Origin: CAYVBN01 sp964538565
Lineage (GTDB): Bacteria; Pseudomonadota; Alphaproteobacteria; Rhizobiales; Xanthobacteraceae
Reading direction: 5' to 3'
DNA: 23,314 nucleotides
Assembly: GCA_964538565.1 (NCBI GenBank)
Contig: CAZIGW010000088.1
Span: 1 to 23,314, forward strand
A program made the translations under genes and the position numbers. The notes beneath the pieces were generated by a model that saw nothing but the letters and a program-made list of their open reading frames with translations, was not told the origin of the DNA and ran no database searches. Each line of letters opens with the position of its first letter. The first letter of the stretch is position 1. Positions 1-7,274 of this stretch are shown in pieces.

Positions 1-1010
1 AGGGCGTGCACTGGCGCGACGTGCGTGATGCAGGCGCCGACGTCGTGCTCGCCAACACCTATCATCTGATGCTGCGGCCCGGCGCCGAGCGCGTCGCGGC
101 GCTCGGCGGGCTGCACGCGTTCATGAACTGGCCGGGCCCGATCCTCACCGATTCCGGCGGCTTCCAGGTGATGTCGCTGTCGGACCTGCGCAAGGTCGAC
201 GAGACGGGCGTGACGTTCCGCTCGCATCTCGACGGGGCGATGGTTGAGCTCACGCCCGAGCGGGCGGTCGAGATCCAGCGCTTCCTCGGCTCCGACATCA
301 CCATGCAGCTCGACGAATGCGTGCGCCTGCCGGCAGCGCCGGCCGAGATCGAGCGCGCCATGCGGCTGTCGCTGCGCTGGGCCGAACGCTCGCGGCGCGC
401 GTTCGAGGCGGACGCGGGCAGCGGGCGCGCCCTGTTCGGCATCGTGCAGGGCGGCGACGACATGAAGCTGCGCGTCGAGAGCGCGCGCCGGCTTCTCGAC
501 ATCGGCTTTGACGGCTACGCGATCGGCGGGCTCGCGGTCGGCGAACCGCAGTCGGTGATGCTCTCCGTCATCGAGGAGACCGAGCCGGCGCTGCCAGCCG
601 GGCGGCCGCGCTATCTGATGGGGGTTGGCACGCCCGAGGATCTGCTGGAGGCGGTTGCGCGCGGGATCGACATGTTCGATTGCGTTCTGCCGACCCGCAA
701 CGGCCGGCACGGGCTCGCCTTCACCCGGTTCGGACCGGTGAACCTGCGCAACGCCCGCCACGCCGACGATCCGCGCCCGCTCGACGCGGAGAGCCGCTGT
801 CCGGCCGCGCGCGACTACTCGCGCGCCTATCTGCACCACCTGACGCGCGCGAACGAAATGCTGGGCGCCATGCTGCTGAGCATGGTCAACCTCTACTACT
901 ACCAGGACCTGATGGACGGCATGCGCGAGGCGATCGCGGTGGGGCGGTTCGACGCGTTCCGGCAGGCGACCAGGGAACGGTGGGCGAGGGGCGACTTGCC
1001 GCCACGCTGA
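1..1010 (+). CDS. tgt: Queuine tRNA-ribosyltransferase, 5'-truncated by window edge
   Basis: Exchanges guanine 34 of GUN anticodons for preQ1 on the queuosine pathway. The reading frame is open from the first bases, and roughly the first 45 residues lie outside the window. Counting from the GTG at position 6 (an internal codon), the family core is clear: TDSGGFQ with catalytic Asp49, QLDEC (Asp103, Cys105) in the base pocket, GIVQGG, AIGGLAVGE, and FDCVLPTRNGRHG with the nucleophile Asp225. The C-terminal zinc site is abnormal. Where the family has CxCxxC this protein reads SRCPAA (Ser263, Cys265, Ala268), and the usual His ligand before NxxxYQ is Val294. The fold and active site argue for a real TGT. 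Whether it binds zinc is doubtful, or the change may be a clade trait. A short gap with a palindromic repeat separates it from the next gene. Confidence 0.93.
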   Translation, partial: GVHWRDVRDAGADVVLANTYHLMLRPGAERVAALGGLHAFMNWPGPILTDSGGFQVMSLSDLRKVDETGVTFRSHLDGAMVELTPERAVEIQRFLGSDITMQLDECVRLPAAPAEIERAMRLSLRWAERSRRAFEADAGSGRALFGIVQGGDDMKLRVESARRLLDIGFDGYAIGGLAVGEPQSVMLSVIEETEPALPAGRPRYLMGVGTPEDLLEAVARGIDMFDCVLPTRNGRHGLAFTRFGPVNLRNARHADDPRPLDAESRCPAARDYSRAYLHHLTRANEMLGAMLLSMVNLYYYQDLMDGMREAIAVGRFDAFRQATRERWARGDLPPR

Positions 1011-1065
1011 AGGCTCGAACCCGCATGCGTGAGAAAATCGAGGCGCTACCTCAGCCTCTCGTCAC

Positions 1066-1104
1066 CTCCCGCGAGGGAGAGGTCGGATCGGCGAAGCCGA
1101 TCCG
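1066..1104. repeat. Palindromic intergenic repeat (REP-like), two hairpins
   Basis: Two perfect inverted repeats lie back to back after tgt. The first is CTCCC-GCGA-GGGAG at 1066-1079. The second has a 9-bp stem, CGGATCGGC-GAA-GCCGATCCG, at 1084-1104. The flanking context (agaggt between them, atgagggg after) resembles a palindromic repeat that I recall as abundant between genes in Rhizobiales. It could also serve as a terminator or 3' stabilising hairpin for tgt. There is no T-tract. Confidence 0.55.
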
Positions 1105-1258
1105 GATGAGGGGATATCGCCCGTCGACAGTGTCCTGCCTCACCCCGACCGTCGTCCCGAGGGACAGGCCGCGCCGCGCCCCGCTTCCAAGTCATCGAAA
1201 CTCGCCTTAGAACGTGCTGTCCAATTGGTCCCTCCCCAACAAGAAGACGGAGCCAGAA

Positions 1259-2119
1259 ATGACCGCGACTGCCGCCCGCAATCAGGCGATGCGCCGCAAG
1301 CCGCAGTTCAAGCTGCCGCCGCTGACGTGCGACGCCCATTGTCACGTGTTCGGACCGGCGGCCAAGTTCCCCTACGCGCCGAACCGGCGCTACACGCCCG
1401 AGGACGCGCCCAAGGAGGCGCTCGCGGCGCTCCACGCGCATCTCGGCATCGAGCGCGCGGTGATCGTGCAGGCGAGCTGTCATGGCACCGACAACCGGGC
1501 GATGCTTGATGCGATCGCCAGCGATCCGCGGCGCTACCGCGGCGTCGCGGTCGTCGACGATACCTTCACCGATGCCGACTTCCGCGCACTGCACGCGGGC
1601 GGGGTGCGCGGCGTGCGCTTCAACTTCGTGCGCCACCTCGGCGGCGCCCCCGACCCGCGCGTGTTCGAGCGCGTGATCGACCGGGTCAAAGGGCTCGGCT
1701 GGCACGTGGTGCTGCATCTCGACGCGCCCGACATCGTCCCGCTGTCCGACATGATCCGCAAGCTGCCGCTGCCCTACGTGATCGACCACATGGGCCGCGT
1801 GCCGGCGAAGGACGGGCTCGACCAGCCGCCGCTGCGCGCGCTCATCGAGCTCCTGAAGGACGAGCGCTGCTGGGTGAAGGTGTGCGGCTCCGAGCGCATT
1901 TCCATGCCGCCGTACGCGCAGGCGGTCCCGATCGCGGCCGCGCTCGTCGCGGCCGGCGGCGAGCGAGTGCTGTGGGGCACCGATTTTCCGCATCCGAATT
2001 CGACGCATGATCCGGACGAGGCGGATCTCGTCGATCTCATCCCGCAGTTCGCGCCTGCGGCCGCCGACCGGCAGCGTTTTCTGGTCGACAATCCGGCGCG
2101 GCTCTACGGGTTCACATAG
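1259..2119 (+). CDS. LigI-like amidohydrolase (2-pyrone-4,6-dicarboxylate lactonase family)
   Basis: A metal-type amidohydrolase (Amidohydro_2, TIM barrel) of 286 residues, close in layout to LigI, which opens 2-pyrone-4,6-dicarboxylate in protocatechuate/syringate 4,5-cleavage. The visible family residues are the HxH of DAHCHVFGP (His27, His29), VQASCHGTDN, IDHMGR (His177) and the catalytic Asp in WGTDFPHPN (Asp242). FPYAPNRRYTPEDA also matches the LigI N-terminal pattern. I chose the ATG at 1259 because it follows ACGGAG at a normal spacing; the in-frame GTG at 1214 has no Shine-Dalgarno. The substrate is inferred. Related lactonases act on other sugar and aromatic lactones, and no ligABC or ligJ neighbour is present. 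The gene ends in a strong hairpin facing the next, convergent gene. Confidence 0.85.
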   Translation: MTATAARNQAMRRKPQFKLPPLTCDAHCHVFGPAAKFPYAPNRRYTPEDAPKEALAALHAHLGIERAVIVQASCHGTDNRAMLDAIASDPRRYRGVAVVDDTFTDADFRALHAGGVRGVRFNFVRHLGGAPDPRVFERVIDRVKGLGWHVVLHLDAPDIVPLSDMIRKLPLPYVIDHMGRVPAKDGLDQPPLRALIELLKDERCWVKVCGSERISMPPYAQAVPIAAALVAAGGERVLWGTDFPHPNSTHDPDEADLVDLIPQFAPAAADRQRFLVDNPARLYGFT

Positions 2120-2131
2120 CGCCAGACACAA

Positions 2132-2153
2132 GCCCGGCCCTGCCGGGCCGGGC
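2132..2153. terminator. GC-rich hairpin between convergent genes
   Basis: A perfect 9-bp stem (GCCCGGCCC / GGGCCGGGC) with loop TGCC lies 12 bp after the LigI-like stop and 36 bp after the stop of the opposing gene. It fits a bidirectional terminator. There is no clear T-run on either side, so it may not be fully intrinsic. Confidence 0.55.
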
Positions 2154-2189
2154 AAGCTGCAGCAATTCGTTGCGATTCTGCGTGGTCGC

Positions 2190-2570
2190 TCAGGGTTTGG
2201 CGATGTGCCAGGTGTTGTTGAGGAAGCCGTCGCCGGTGGCGTCGCCGGGCTTCTTGTCGTTCTTCCACGTATAGAGCGGCTTGCCCTTGTAGGCCCATTG
2301 CTTGCCGCCGTCGTCGCGCGTGACGACCGACCAGTCGCCGCCCGCTTTCGCGCCCGCGGACGCCACGAGCGGTGGCCAGTTGGTGGCGCACGGGCCGTTG
2401 CAGGCGGACTTGCCGGCCGAGTCCTTGTCGAAGGTGTAGAGGGTCATGCCCTTGGCGTCGACCAACGCCTTTCCCTTCGACGTGTCCGCGGTCTTCGCCG
2501 GCGCCGTCTGCGCAAGCGCCACCGACGTCAGCGCCGCGAGGGCGGCTGCCGCTACCATCATCGTCTTCAT
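2190..2570 (-). CDS. Small exported protein of the COG4315 / lipoprotein_15 type
   Basis: 126 residues. Residues 1-20 form a signal peptide ending ALA|Q, with no lipobox Cys, so it is probably a soluble periplasmic protein. The body carries the two Yx(F/W)xxD-type repeats of this family: LYTFDKD (44-50) and PLYTWKNDKKPGD (98-110). It also has the SACNGPCATNWPP segment with Cys57 and Cys61, typical of the family. The biochemical role of these proteins is not known. The start is well supported: AGGAG lies 7 nt before the ATG. It faces the LigI-like gene tail to tail, with the hairpin at 2132-2153 between them. Confidence 0.85.
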   Translation of the reverse strand: MKTMMVAAAALAALTSVALAQTAPAKTADTSKGKALVDAKGMTLYTFDKDSAGKSACNGPCATNWPPLVASAGAKAGGDWSVVTRDDGGKQWAYKGKPLYTWKNDKKPGDATGDGFLNNTWHIAKP

Positions 2571-2872
2571 GAAAGTACTCCTGGTTCGCTGTTGGACGTG
2601 TCATCCGGTCGGGGATTGATTTCCGCGGCCGCGCGCGTCACGCAGGCACGGCACCCCGAGCAGAGACGTCTTTCGTGGACCTGCGTGTCGGCGCCGGACG
2701 CATTGTTCACGTTGTGATGAACCACGCCGGGAGCAAATTATTCCTCGGCCGATCGCCGAAGCTCCGCGTCCGCCACGGTGCGCGCGTCACCGCAAGATCT
2801 GGTCAACGCCGTGGCACGGCAGCAGCGCTGTTCGGTCACATCCGAAGGCGGACGACGAATGGAATAAACGGA
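2571..2872. other. Intergenic stretch, 302 bp, no gene seen
   Basis: Lies between the stop of the FAD hydroxylase and the start of the small exported protein, both on the minus strand, so it should hold the latter's promoter. A small inverted repeat, GTTCA-N8-TGAAC (2705-2722), is the only structured element I see. It could be a regulator site, but one instance proves nothing. Confidence 0.3.
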
Positions 2873-4057
2873 TCAGCCTTCACCGTAGAGCCAGGCGATG
2901 CCGTCGTAGGACTGCTCCGGCGTGCGGCCGTGGAGCAGCTGGTAACGCAATTCCGCCTCGACGCCGCGGGCGTGATAGAAGTCGCCATAGACGCGCGCCA
3001 TGATCTGCACCCGGCCCGTGCGCAGATAGCGCTGCTGCTGGTAGGCCTGGAAGGCGCGCGCCAGATCGTCGGGGCTTGCCGCGACGTTCTCGGCCAGCGA
3101 CACGGCGTCCTCGGTCGCCATGCAGGCGCCCTGCGCCAGATACTGCAGCATGGGATGCGCGGCGTCGCCGAGCAGCGTGACGCGGCCCTTCGACCAGTCC
3201 TTGACCGGCTCGCGGTCGCACAGGACCCACATGCGCCAGGTCTCGATCCGCTCCAGCATCCGCAGCACCTCGGGGCGCTGGCCCTTGAAGCGTTCCCAGA
3301 GTTCATCCGCATCGGCCTCGGCGTTCCATCCTTCGACGTAGCGGTCGGAGTGGAAGACCGCGACCAGGTTGTAGAGGGTGCCGCGCCGCAGCGGGTAGTG
3401 CACGAGGTGCGTGCGCGGCCCGGCCCACAGCACGACGTCCGGCCGCCAGAGGTCGTCCGGCACCTGTTCGCGCTTGAGCACCGCCCGGTAGGCGATGTGG
3501 CCTGAGACCCGCGGCTTGCCGTCGCCGACGATCTTTTCGCGAATGCGCGACCACATGCCGTCGCAGCCCACGAGGGCGCGGCCGCGGACGGTCTCGCCGC
3601 CTTCGAGCGTCACGGTGACGCTCTCGCCATCGTCGGTGAAATCGTCGACCCGCCGGCTGGTCTCCAGCGACACGAGATTGTTGCCCTCGCAGGCCTTGAG
3701 AAACACGCCGTGAATGTCGGCCCGATGGGTGACGGCGTAGGGTTCCTTGAATTTCGCTGCGAAGCGTTCGTCGAGCGGGATGCGGATGACGAGATCGCCG
3801 GAGAGGGCGTCGCGCATCTCCTGGGCGCCCGGCCGCCAGGCATCGGCGAGCACGGCGTCCTTGAGGCCGATGCGCTCGAGCGCGCGAAACACGTTGGGGC
3901 CGAGCTGGATCCCGGCGCCGACCTCGCGGAACTCGCTCGACTGCTCGAAGACGCGGACCGGAAATCCCTTCAGGGCGAGCGCATAGGCGGTGACGAGCCC
4001 GCCGATGCCGCCGCCGGCGATGAGGAACGGCAGATCCGAGCCGTTCGCCTTGACCAT
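2873..4057 (-). CDS. FAD-dependent aromatic hydroxylase, 3-hydroxybenzoate 6-hydroxylase-like
   Basis: A class A flavoprotein monooxygenase of 394 residues. It has the N-terminal Rossmann FAD motif GGGIGG (15-20) with FEQ at the end of beta-2, the GCDGMWSR motif (DG at 166-167, FAD/NAD(P)H), and GRVTLLGDAAHPMLQYLAQGA with GD at 297-298. The tail, RTPEQSYDGIAWLYG, resembles 3-hydroxybenzoate 6-hydroxylases, which make gentisate; salicylate hydroxylase-like enzymes are the other option. The open frame extends much further upstream, but the family alignment starts at the ATG at 4057, which follows GGGGGAGG closely. The bicupin gene on the other strand may supply the next, ring-cleaving step. That link is inferred. 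Confidence 0.85.
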   Translation of the reverse strand: MVKANGSDLPFLIAGGGIGGLVTAYALALKGFPVRVFEQSSEFREVGAGIQLGPNVFRALERIGLKDAVLADAWRPGAQEMRDALSGDLVIRIPLDERFAAKFKEPYAVTHRADIHGVFLKACEGNNLVSLETSRRVDDFTDDGESVTVTLEGGETVRGRALVGCDGMWSRIREKIVGDGKPRVSGHIAYRAVLKREQVPDDLWRPDVVLWAGPRTHLVHYPLRRGTLYNLVAVFHSDRYVEGWNAEADADELWERFKGQRPEVLRMLERIETWRMWVLCDREPVKDWSKGRVTLLGDAAHPMLQYLAQGACMATEDAVSLAENVAASPDDLARAFQAYQQQRYLRTGRVQIMARVYGDFYHARGVEAELRYQLLHGRTPEQSYDGIAWLYGEG

Positions 4058-4371
4058 GTCGTCCTCCCCCGAATTCCACTGCACCCGCAAGGATCGCCGT
4101 CGCCGGCCTGCGGACGCCGCGCGCCCCTCCGGACGGGCCGCCGAGCGTGGATGTAATCCATCCGGGAAGGCCGTGTCGACCGCGACGTACGCCGCAGCGG
4201 CTCGGTCCACCGCGGGGCGGCGGACACGGAAGCGATGCGCAGGATCGGGGAGGGCGGGCGCCCACCGCCGGCACGGCCGATTTGCGCCCCGGACGGCACG
4301 TGCTGTCCGCGACGCCAGCAGTCGGTCGTCCGGATTTTGCTGGGCCCGAGGGTCGGCGGCGGGCCGAGGCG
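4058..4371. other. Intergenic stretch, 314 bp, no gene seen
   Basis: Lies upstream of the hydroxylase and downstream of the zinc-ribbon gene, both on the minus strand. It probably carries the hydroxylase promoter. The only small palindrome noted is TGGAT-GTA-ATCCA (4148-4160), about 90 bp upstream of the hydroxylase start, which could be an operator half-pair. No coding sequence is convincing. Confidence 0.3.
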
Positions 4372-4563
4372 TCAGCGCGCGAAGTAGACGCTGGTCTCGA
4401 ACCTGTAGCCGCAGTCGTCGCAGGCCCACAGATGGCGTACGCAACGCTCGTTGATCTGTTCCGACCACTCGGGAAGGGACAGAGGACTGCCGCATTGTTC
4501 GCAGCGGGCGGCAAGATATCTTGGAGCGGCGGCTTCGGGTAGCACAGAGGTCTGGAGCTTCAT
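4372..4563 (-). CDS. Small zinc-ribbon protein (63 aa)
   Basis: A 63-residue protein with a two-knuckle zinc ribbon: CEQC (Cys21, Cys24) and CDDC (Cys48, Cys51), 23 residues apart. The second knuckle is followed by GYRFETSVYF. The spacing and aromatic residues (CVRHLWACDDCGYRFETSVYF) look like a short conserved protein that I recall as common and uncharacterised in Rhizobiales. A role in DNA, RNA or protein binding is only a guess. The start at 4563 is chosen because GGAGAGG lies about 8 nt upstream. A longer in-frame extension exists but has no family-like sequence. Confidence 0.75.
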   Translation of the reverse strand: MKLQTSVLPEAAAPRYLAARCEQCGSPLSLPEWSEQINERCVRHLWACDDCGYRFETSVYFAR

Positions 4564-4578
4564 ACGCGCATCCTCTCC

Positions 4579-4605
4579 GGTACCCCTCTCCCCACGCGGG
4601 AGCGT
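4579..4605. repeat. Possible partial second copy of the palindromic repeat
   Basis: CCTCTCCCCACGCGGGAG here resembles the reverse complement of the element at 1066-1083 (CCTCTCCCTCGCGGGAG). The second hairpin is absent, so this would be a decayed or truncated copy. It lies just upstream of the zinc-ribbon gene's ribosome binding site. Confidence 0.35.
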
Positions 4606-4760
4606 GCGCGCGCTCTGTGGCAGCAGTGCGACAGTGCCGACGCGGCAAGCGCGCGCGCCTTGGCGGCTCCGGCGCGCCGCTGGTAATAAGGTCCGGGCGA
4701 AGTCGAACGAGGACGGAGGGCGCATCGCGGATCGGCCCACCCGCATGACGGAGGACACAC

Positions 4761-5873
4761 GTGGCCAAGGACGCAATGGTCTCTTCGGACCTGGCGGAGA
4801 AGTTCGAGACCGAAAAGGACTCGCCCTATCTGCGCTGGGTGCGCAGCCAGGGCCTCGACATCATCAGCGCCCATTACGTCCCCAACCTGCGCACCGTGGA
4901 GCTCAAGCCGTGGGCGCGGCGCGGCGGCCGCGGCGTGTTCATCAACCACGAGGCCTCGCGCACCTCGAACGATTGTTACGTGTGCGAGATCGCACCGGGC
5001 GGCAAGCTCGCCCCGCAGCGCCAGCTCTATGAGGAGATGATCCTGGTGCTCGGCGGGCGCGGCTCGACCACCGTATGGAACGACGCCGGCAGCCGCATCA
5101 CCTTCGAGTGGAAGGAAGGTGCGATCTTCGCCATCCCGCTCAACACCTGGCACCAGCATTTCAACGGCTCGGGACGCGATCCCGCGCGCTACGTCGCGGT
5201 GACCAACGGGCCATCGGTGATCAATCTGTACGACGACCTCGACTTCGTCTTCGGCACGGCCTACGACTTCAAGAACCGCTTTGCCGGCGAGCCGGACTAT
5301 TTCAGCGCCAAGGGCGAGCAGGACGGCTTCCTGCTGCGCACCAACTTCGTCGCCGACGCGGTCAACCTGCCGTTGATCACCGCCAAGGAGCGCGGGGCCG
5401 GCGGCGGGCACATCCGCTTCAACATGGCGCGCGGATCGATCGCGAGCCACATCTCACAGTTTCCCGTCGGCACCTACAAGAAGGCGCACGCGCACGGGCC
5501 CGGCGCGCACGTCGTCGTGCTGAGCGGGGAGGGCTATTCGCTCATGTGGCCGGAAGGCGAGGAGCCGCGCCGCTACGACTGGCAGGTCGGAACGATGATC
5601 GTCCCGCCCAACAAGTGGTTCCACCAGCACTTCAACACCGGGCCGACGCCGGCGCGCTATCTCGCCTTCAAGCACTGGTCGCCGCGCAACGCGCAGGGCG
5701 TGCCGATGTCGTGGATCAGCCGTCGGCTCGGCGGGTACCAGATCGACTACGCCGACGAGAGCCCGGTCGTGCGCGAGATGTTCGCGCAGGCGCTGGCGCG
5801 GCACGGCCTGCAACCGCGGATGCAGGACGCCTACGAGGCCGAGCTCGCCACGCTGCCGCCCAAGGTCGCCTGA
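4761..5873 (+). CDS. Bicupin protein, candidate aromatic dioxygenase-like
   Basis: 370 residues with two cupin barrels, the size and layout of gentisate 1,2-dioxygenase-type bicupins. In the C-terminal barrel, motif 1 reads KAHAHGPGAH (His243, His245, His250) and motif 2 reads PPNKWFHQHFN (His288/His290), a plausible metal site. The N-terminal barrel lacks HxH (APQRQLYEE, 84-92) but keeps PLNTWHQHFN (127-135), so it may be metal-free. The start codon is GTG with GGAGG six bases upstream. It is convergent with the Bug receptor gene, with only 22 bp between stops. Because it sits beside a 3-hydroxybenzoate hydroxylase-like gene, ring cleavage is an attractive idea. However, the sequence is not a typical gentisate dioxygenase, so I leave the substrate open. 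Confidence 0.8.
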   Translation: MAKDAMVSSDLAEKFETEKDSPYLRWVRSQGLDIISAHYVPNLRTVELKPWARRGGRGVFINHEASRTSNDCYVCEIAPGGKLAPQRQLYEEMILVLGGRGSTTVWNDAGSRITFEWKEGAIFAIPLNTWHQHFNGSGRDPARYVAVTNGPSVINLYDDLDFVFGTAYDFKNRFAGEPDYFSAKGEQDGFLLRTNFVADAVNLPLITAKERGAGGGHIRFNMARGSIASHISQFPVGTYKKAHAHGPGAHVVVLSGEGYSLMWPEGEEPRRYDWQVGTMIVPPNKWFHQHFNTGPTPARYLAFKHWSPRNAQGVPMSWISRRLGGYQIDYADESPVVREMFAQALARHGLQPRMQDAYEAELATLPPKVA

Positions 5874-5895
5874 CGGCGCCTCGACCCCGGTCCGG

Positions 5896-6873
5896 CTACT
5901 TGGCGACCAGCGAGGCGCTCTTGGCGACCTCCCGCCACTTGGCGATCTCGCTGTGCAGCATGGCGCCGAGCGTCTCCGGCGTCCCGCCGAGCAGCCGGTA
6001 GCCGAGCGTCGCGGCGCGCTCCTTCATCTCTGCTTGCCGGAGGATGTCGTTCACGTCGGCGTTGATGCGGGCGACGACCTCTTTGGGCGTGCCCTTCGGA
6101 ACGAAGATGCCGTACCAGCTCGTCTCGTCGACGAACGGCACGCCGATTTCCTTGAACGTCGGCACGTCCGGCAGTTGTTCCGAGCGCGTCTGGCCGGAAA
6201 CGGCGAGCGCGCGGATCTTGCCGGCCTTGATGTTCGCCAGATTGCCGCCGAGCGTCGCGATCCACAGCGACAGGCGGCCCGCCATGATGTCGGTGACGGC
6301 CTGGCTGAACGACGAGTAGGGAACGTGCTGCAGCTTGATGTGGGCGAGATCGCTGAACATCACCGTGGCCAGGTGTCCGCTCGACCCGGTGCCGAGCGAC
6401 GCGTAGTTGAGGGTGCCGGGCTTCGCCTTGGCCCTCGCGATCAGCTCCTTGACCGAATGGGCCGGTGAGTCGGGCGGCACCATCAGCACGTCCTGCGCGG
6501 TGGCGACGAGGATCACGGGCTCGAAATCGCGCTCGGGGTCGAAGCCCTTGGCGGGCGCGATCGTCACGTTGACGGCGAGCGACTGCGCGCCGAAATGCAA
6601 CGTATAGCCGTCGGGCGCCGCCTGCGCGGCCGACGCGGCGCCGATGTTCCCGCCCGCGCCTGGCCGATTCTCGACGAACACCGATTGGCCCCAGCGTTCC
6701 GCCAGCTTCTGCCCGATGATGCGGGCCAGCGTGTCGAGCGTGCCGCCCGCCGCGAACGCGACGATCATTCGAACCGATCGGTCCGGATAGGTCTGCGCGC
6801 GGGCGTGTGTCTGCGGCCCCACGACGAGAAAGAATGCGAGGGCGAGAACGCCCGCGACCGGCGAGTTCTTCAT
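5896..6873 (-). CDS. Bug-family tripartite tricarboxylate transporter receptor (TctC-like)
   Basis: A periplasmic solute-binding protein of 325 residues. It has a signal peptide (residues 1 to about 27, ending RAQ), then YPDRSVRMIVAFAAGGTLD, VENRPGAGGNIG, the PDGYTL segment, NYASLGTGSSGHL and the PDVPTFKEIG motif, all hallmarks of the Bug/TctC family. Such receptors bind carboxylates, often aromatic or dicarboxylic acids, and pass them to TctAB membrane proteins. No tctA or tctB is in the window; orphan receptors of this kind are common. The start at 6873 follows GGGAGG; a 22-residue in-frame upstream extension is unlikely. The gene could supply substrate for the neighbouring hydroxylase and bicupin, but that is inferred from position only. 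Confidence 0.92.
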   Translation of the reverse strand: MKNSPVAGVLALAFFLVVGPQTHARAQTYPDRSVRMIVAFAAGGTLDTLARIIGQKLAERWGQSVFVENRPGAGGNIGAASAAQAAPDGYTLHFGAQSLAVNVTIAPAKGFDPERDFEPVILVATAQDVLMVPPDSPAHSVKELIARAKAKPGTLNYASLGTGSSGHLATVMFSDLAHIKLQHVPYSSFSQAVTDIMAGRLSLWIATLGGNLANIKAGKIRALAVSGQTRSEQLPDVPTFKEIGVPFVDETSWYGIFVPKGTPKEVVARINADVNDILRQAEMKERAATLGYRLLGGTPETLGAMLHSEIAKWREVAKSASLVAK

Positions 6874-7274
6874 GCGATCCTCCCGACGCCGTTTTCTGTA
6901 CGGCTTGGCGCCACAATGAAGGAACCGGCGGAGGAACACAACGCGCGAGCCGGATCGGGCGGCGCGTGCCCCGGCCGATGAGGAGGTCCGGTGACGACCG
7001 GGCAGGCGATCCGTGAGGTTGATCGTCGAACCGCGACGCGGCGCATCGGACGCCCCGCGTGTTCTGAGCGGTGCAAAACGTCGGAGCCGCCGGCGAACGA
7101 TTTTGCCTTCGACAGATTGGGGGCGGCGTTCTAGGCTGGTGGCCCGGACGAAACAGACAAAACGACAACAAGTTTCGCGAATGCGCGCCGTTCGTGCGTG
7201 GCCTGTCGCAAGCCGAGCGACGGTGCGGGGGAAAGGGCCGGGCGATCGGACGCCGGCCCGTCAGGGAGGAAGCA
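6874..7274. other. Divergent intergenic region, 401 bp
   Basis: Separates the Bug receptor (leftward) from soxC (rightward), so it should hold both promoters. A weak sigma70-like candidate for soxC is TTCGAC (7108-7113), a 17-bp spacer and CTAGGC (7131-7136). The soxC ribosome binding site GGGAGGA is at its right end. No small gene is convincing. Confidence 0.3.

Noticed and set aside
1046..2155. Long open frame on the minus strand opposite the LigI-like gene
   Set aside because: High GC opens long antisense frames. The plus strand has clear amidohydrolase motifs and this frame has no family-like sequence.
4058..4768. N-terminal extension of the FAD hydroxylase by 237 codons
   Set aside because: Family sequence begins at the ATG at 4057, next to a ribosome binding site. 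The extension is Arg/Pro-rich and overlaps the zinc-ribbon gene.
7019..7030. TTGATCGTCGAA upstream of soxC as a possible FNR-type box
   Set aside because: The right half-site lacks TCAA at the correct spacing, so it does not match the four true candidates.
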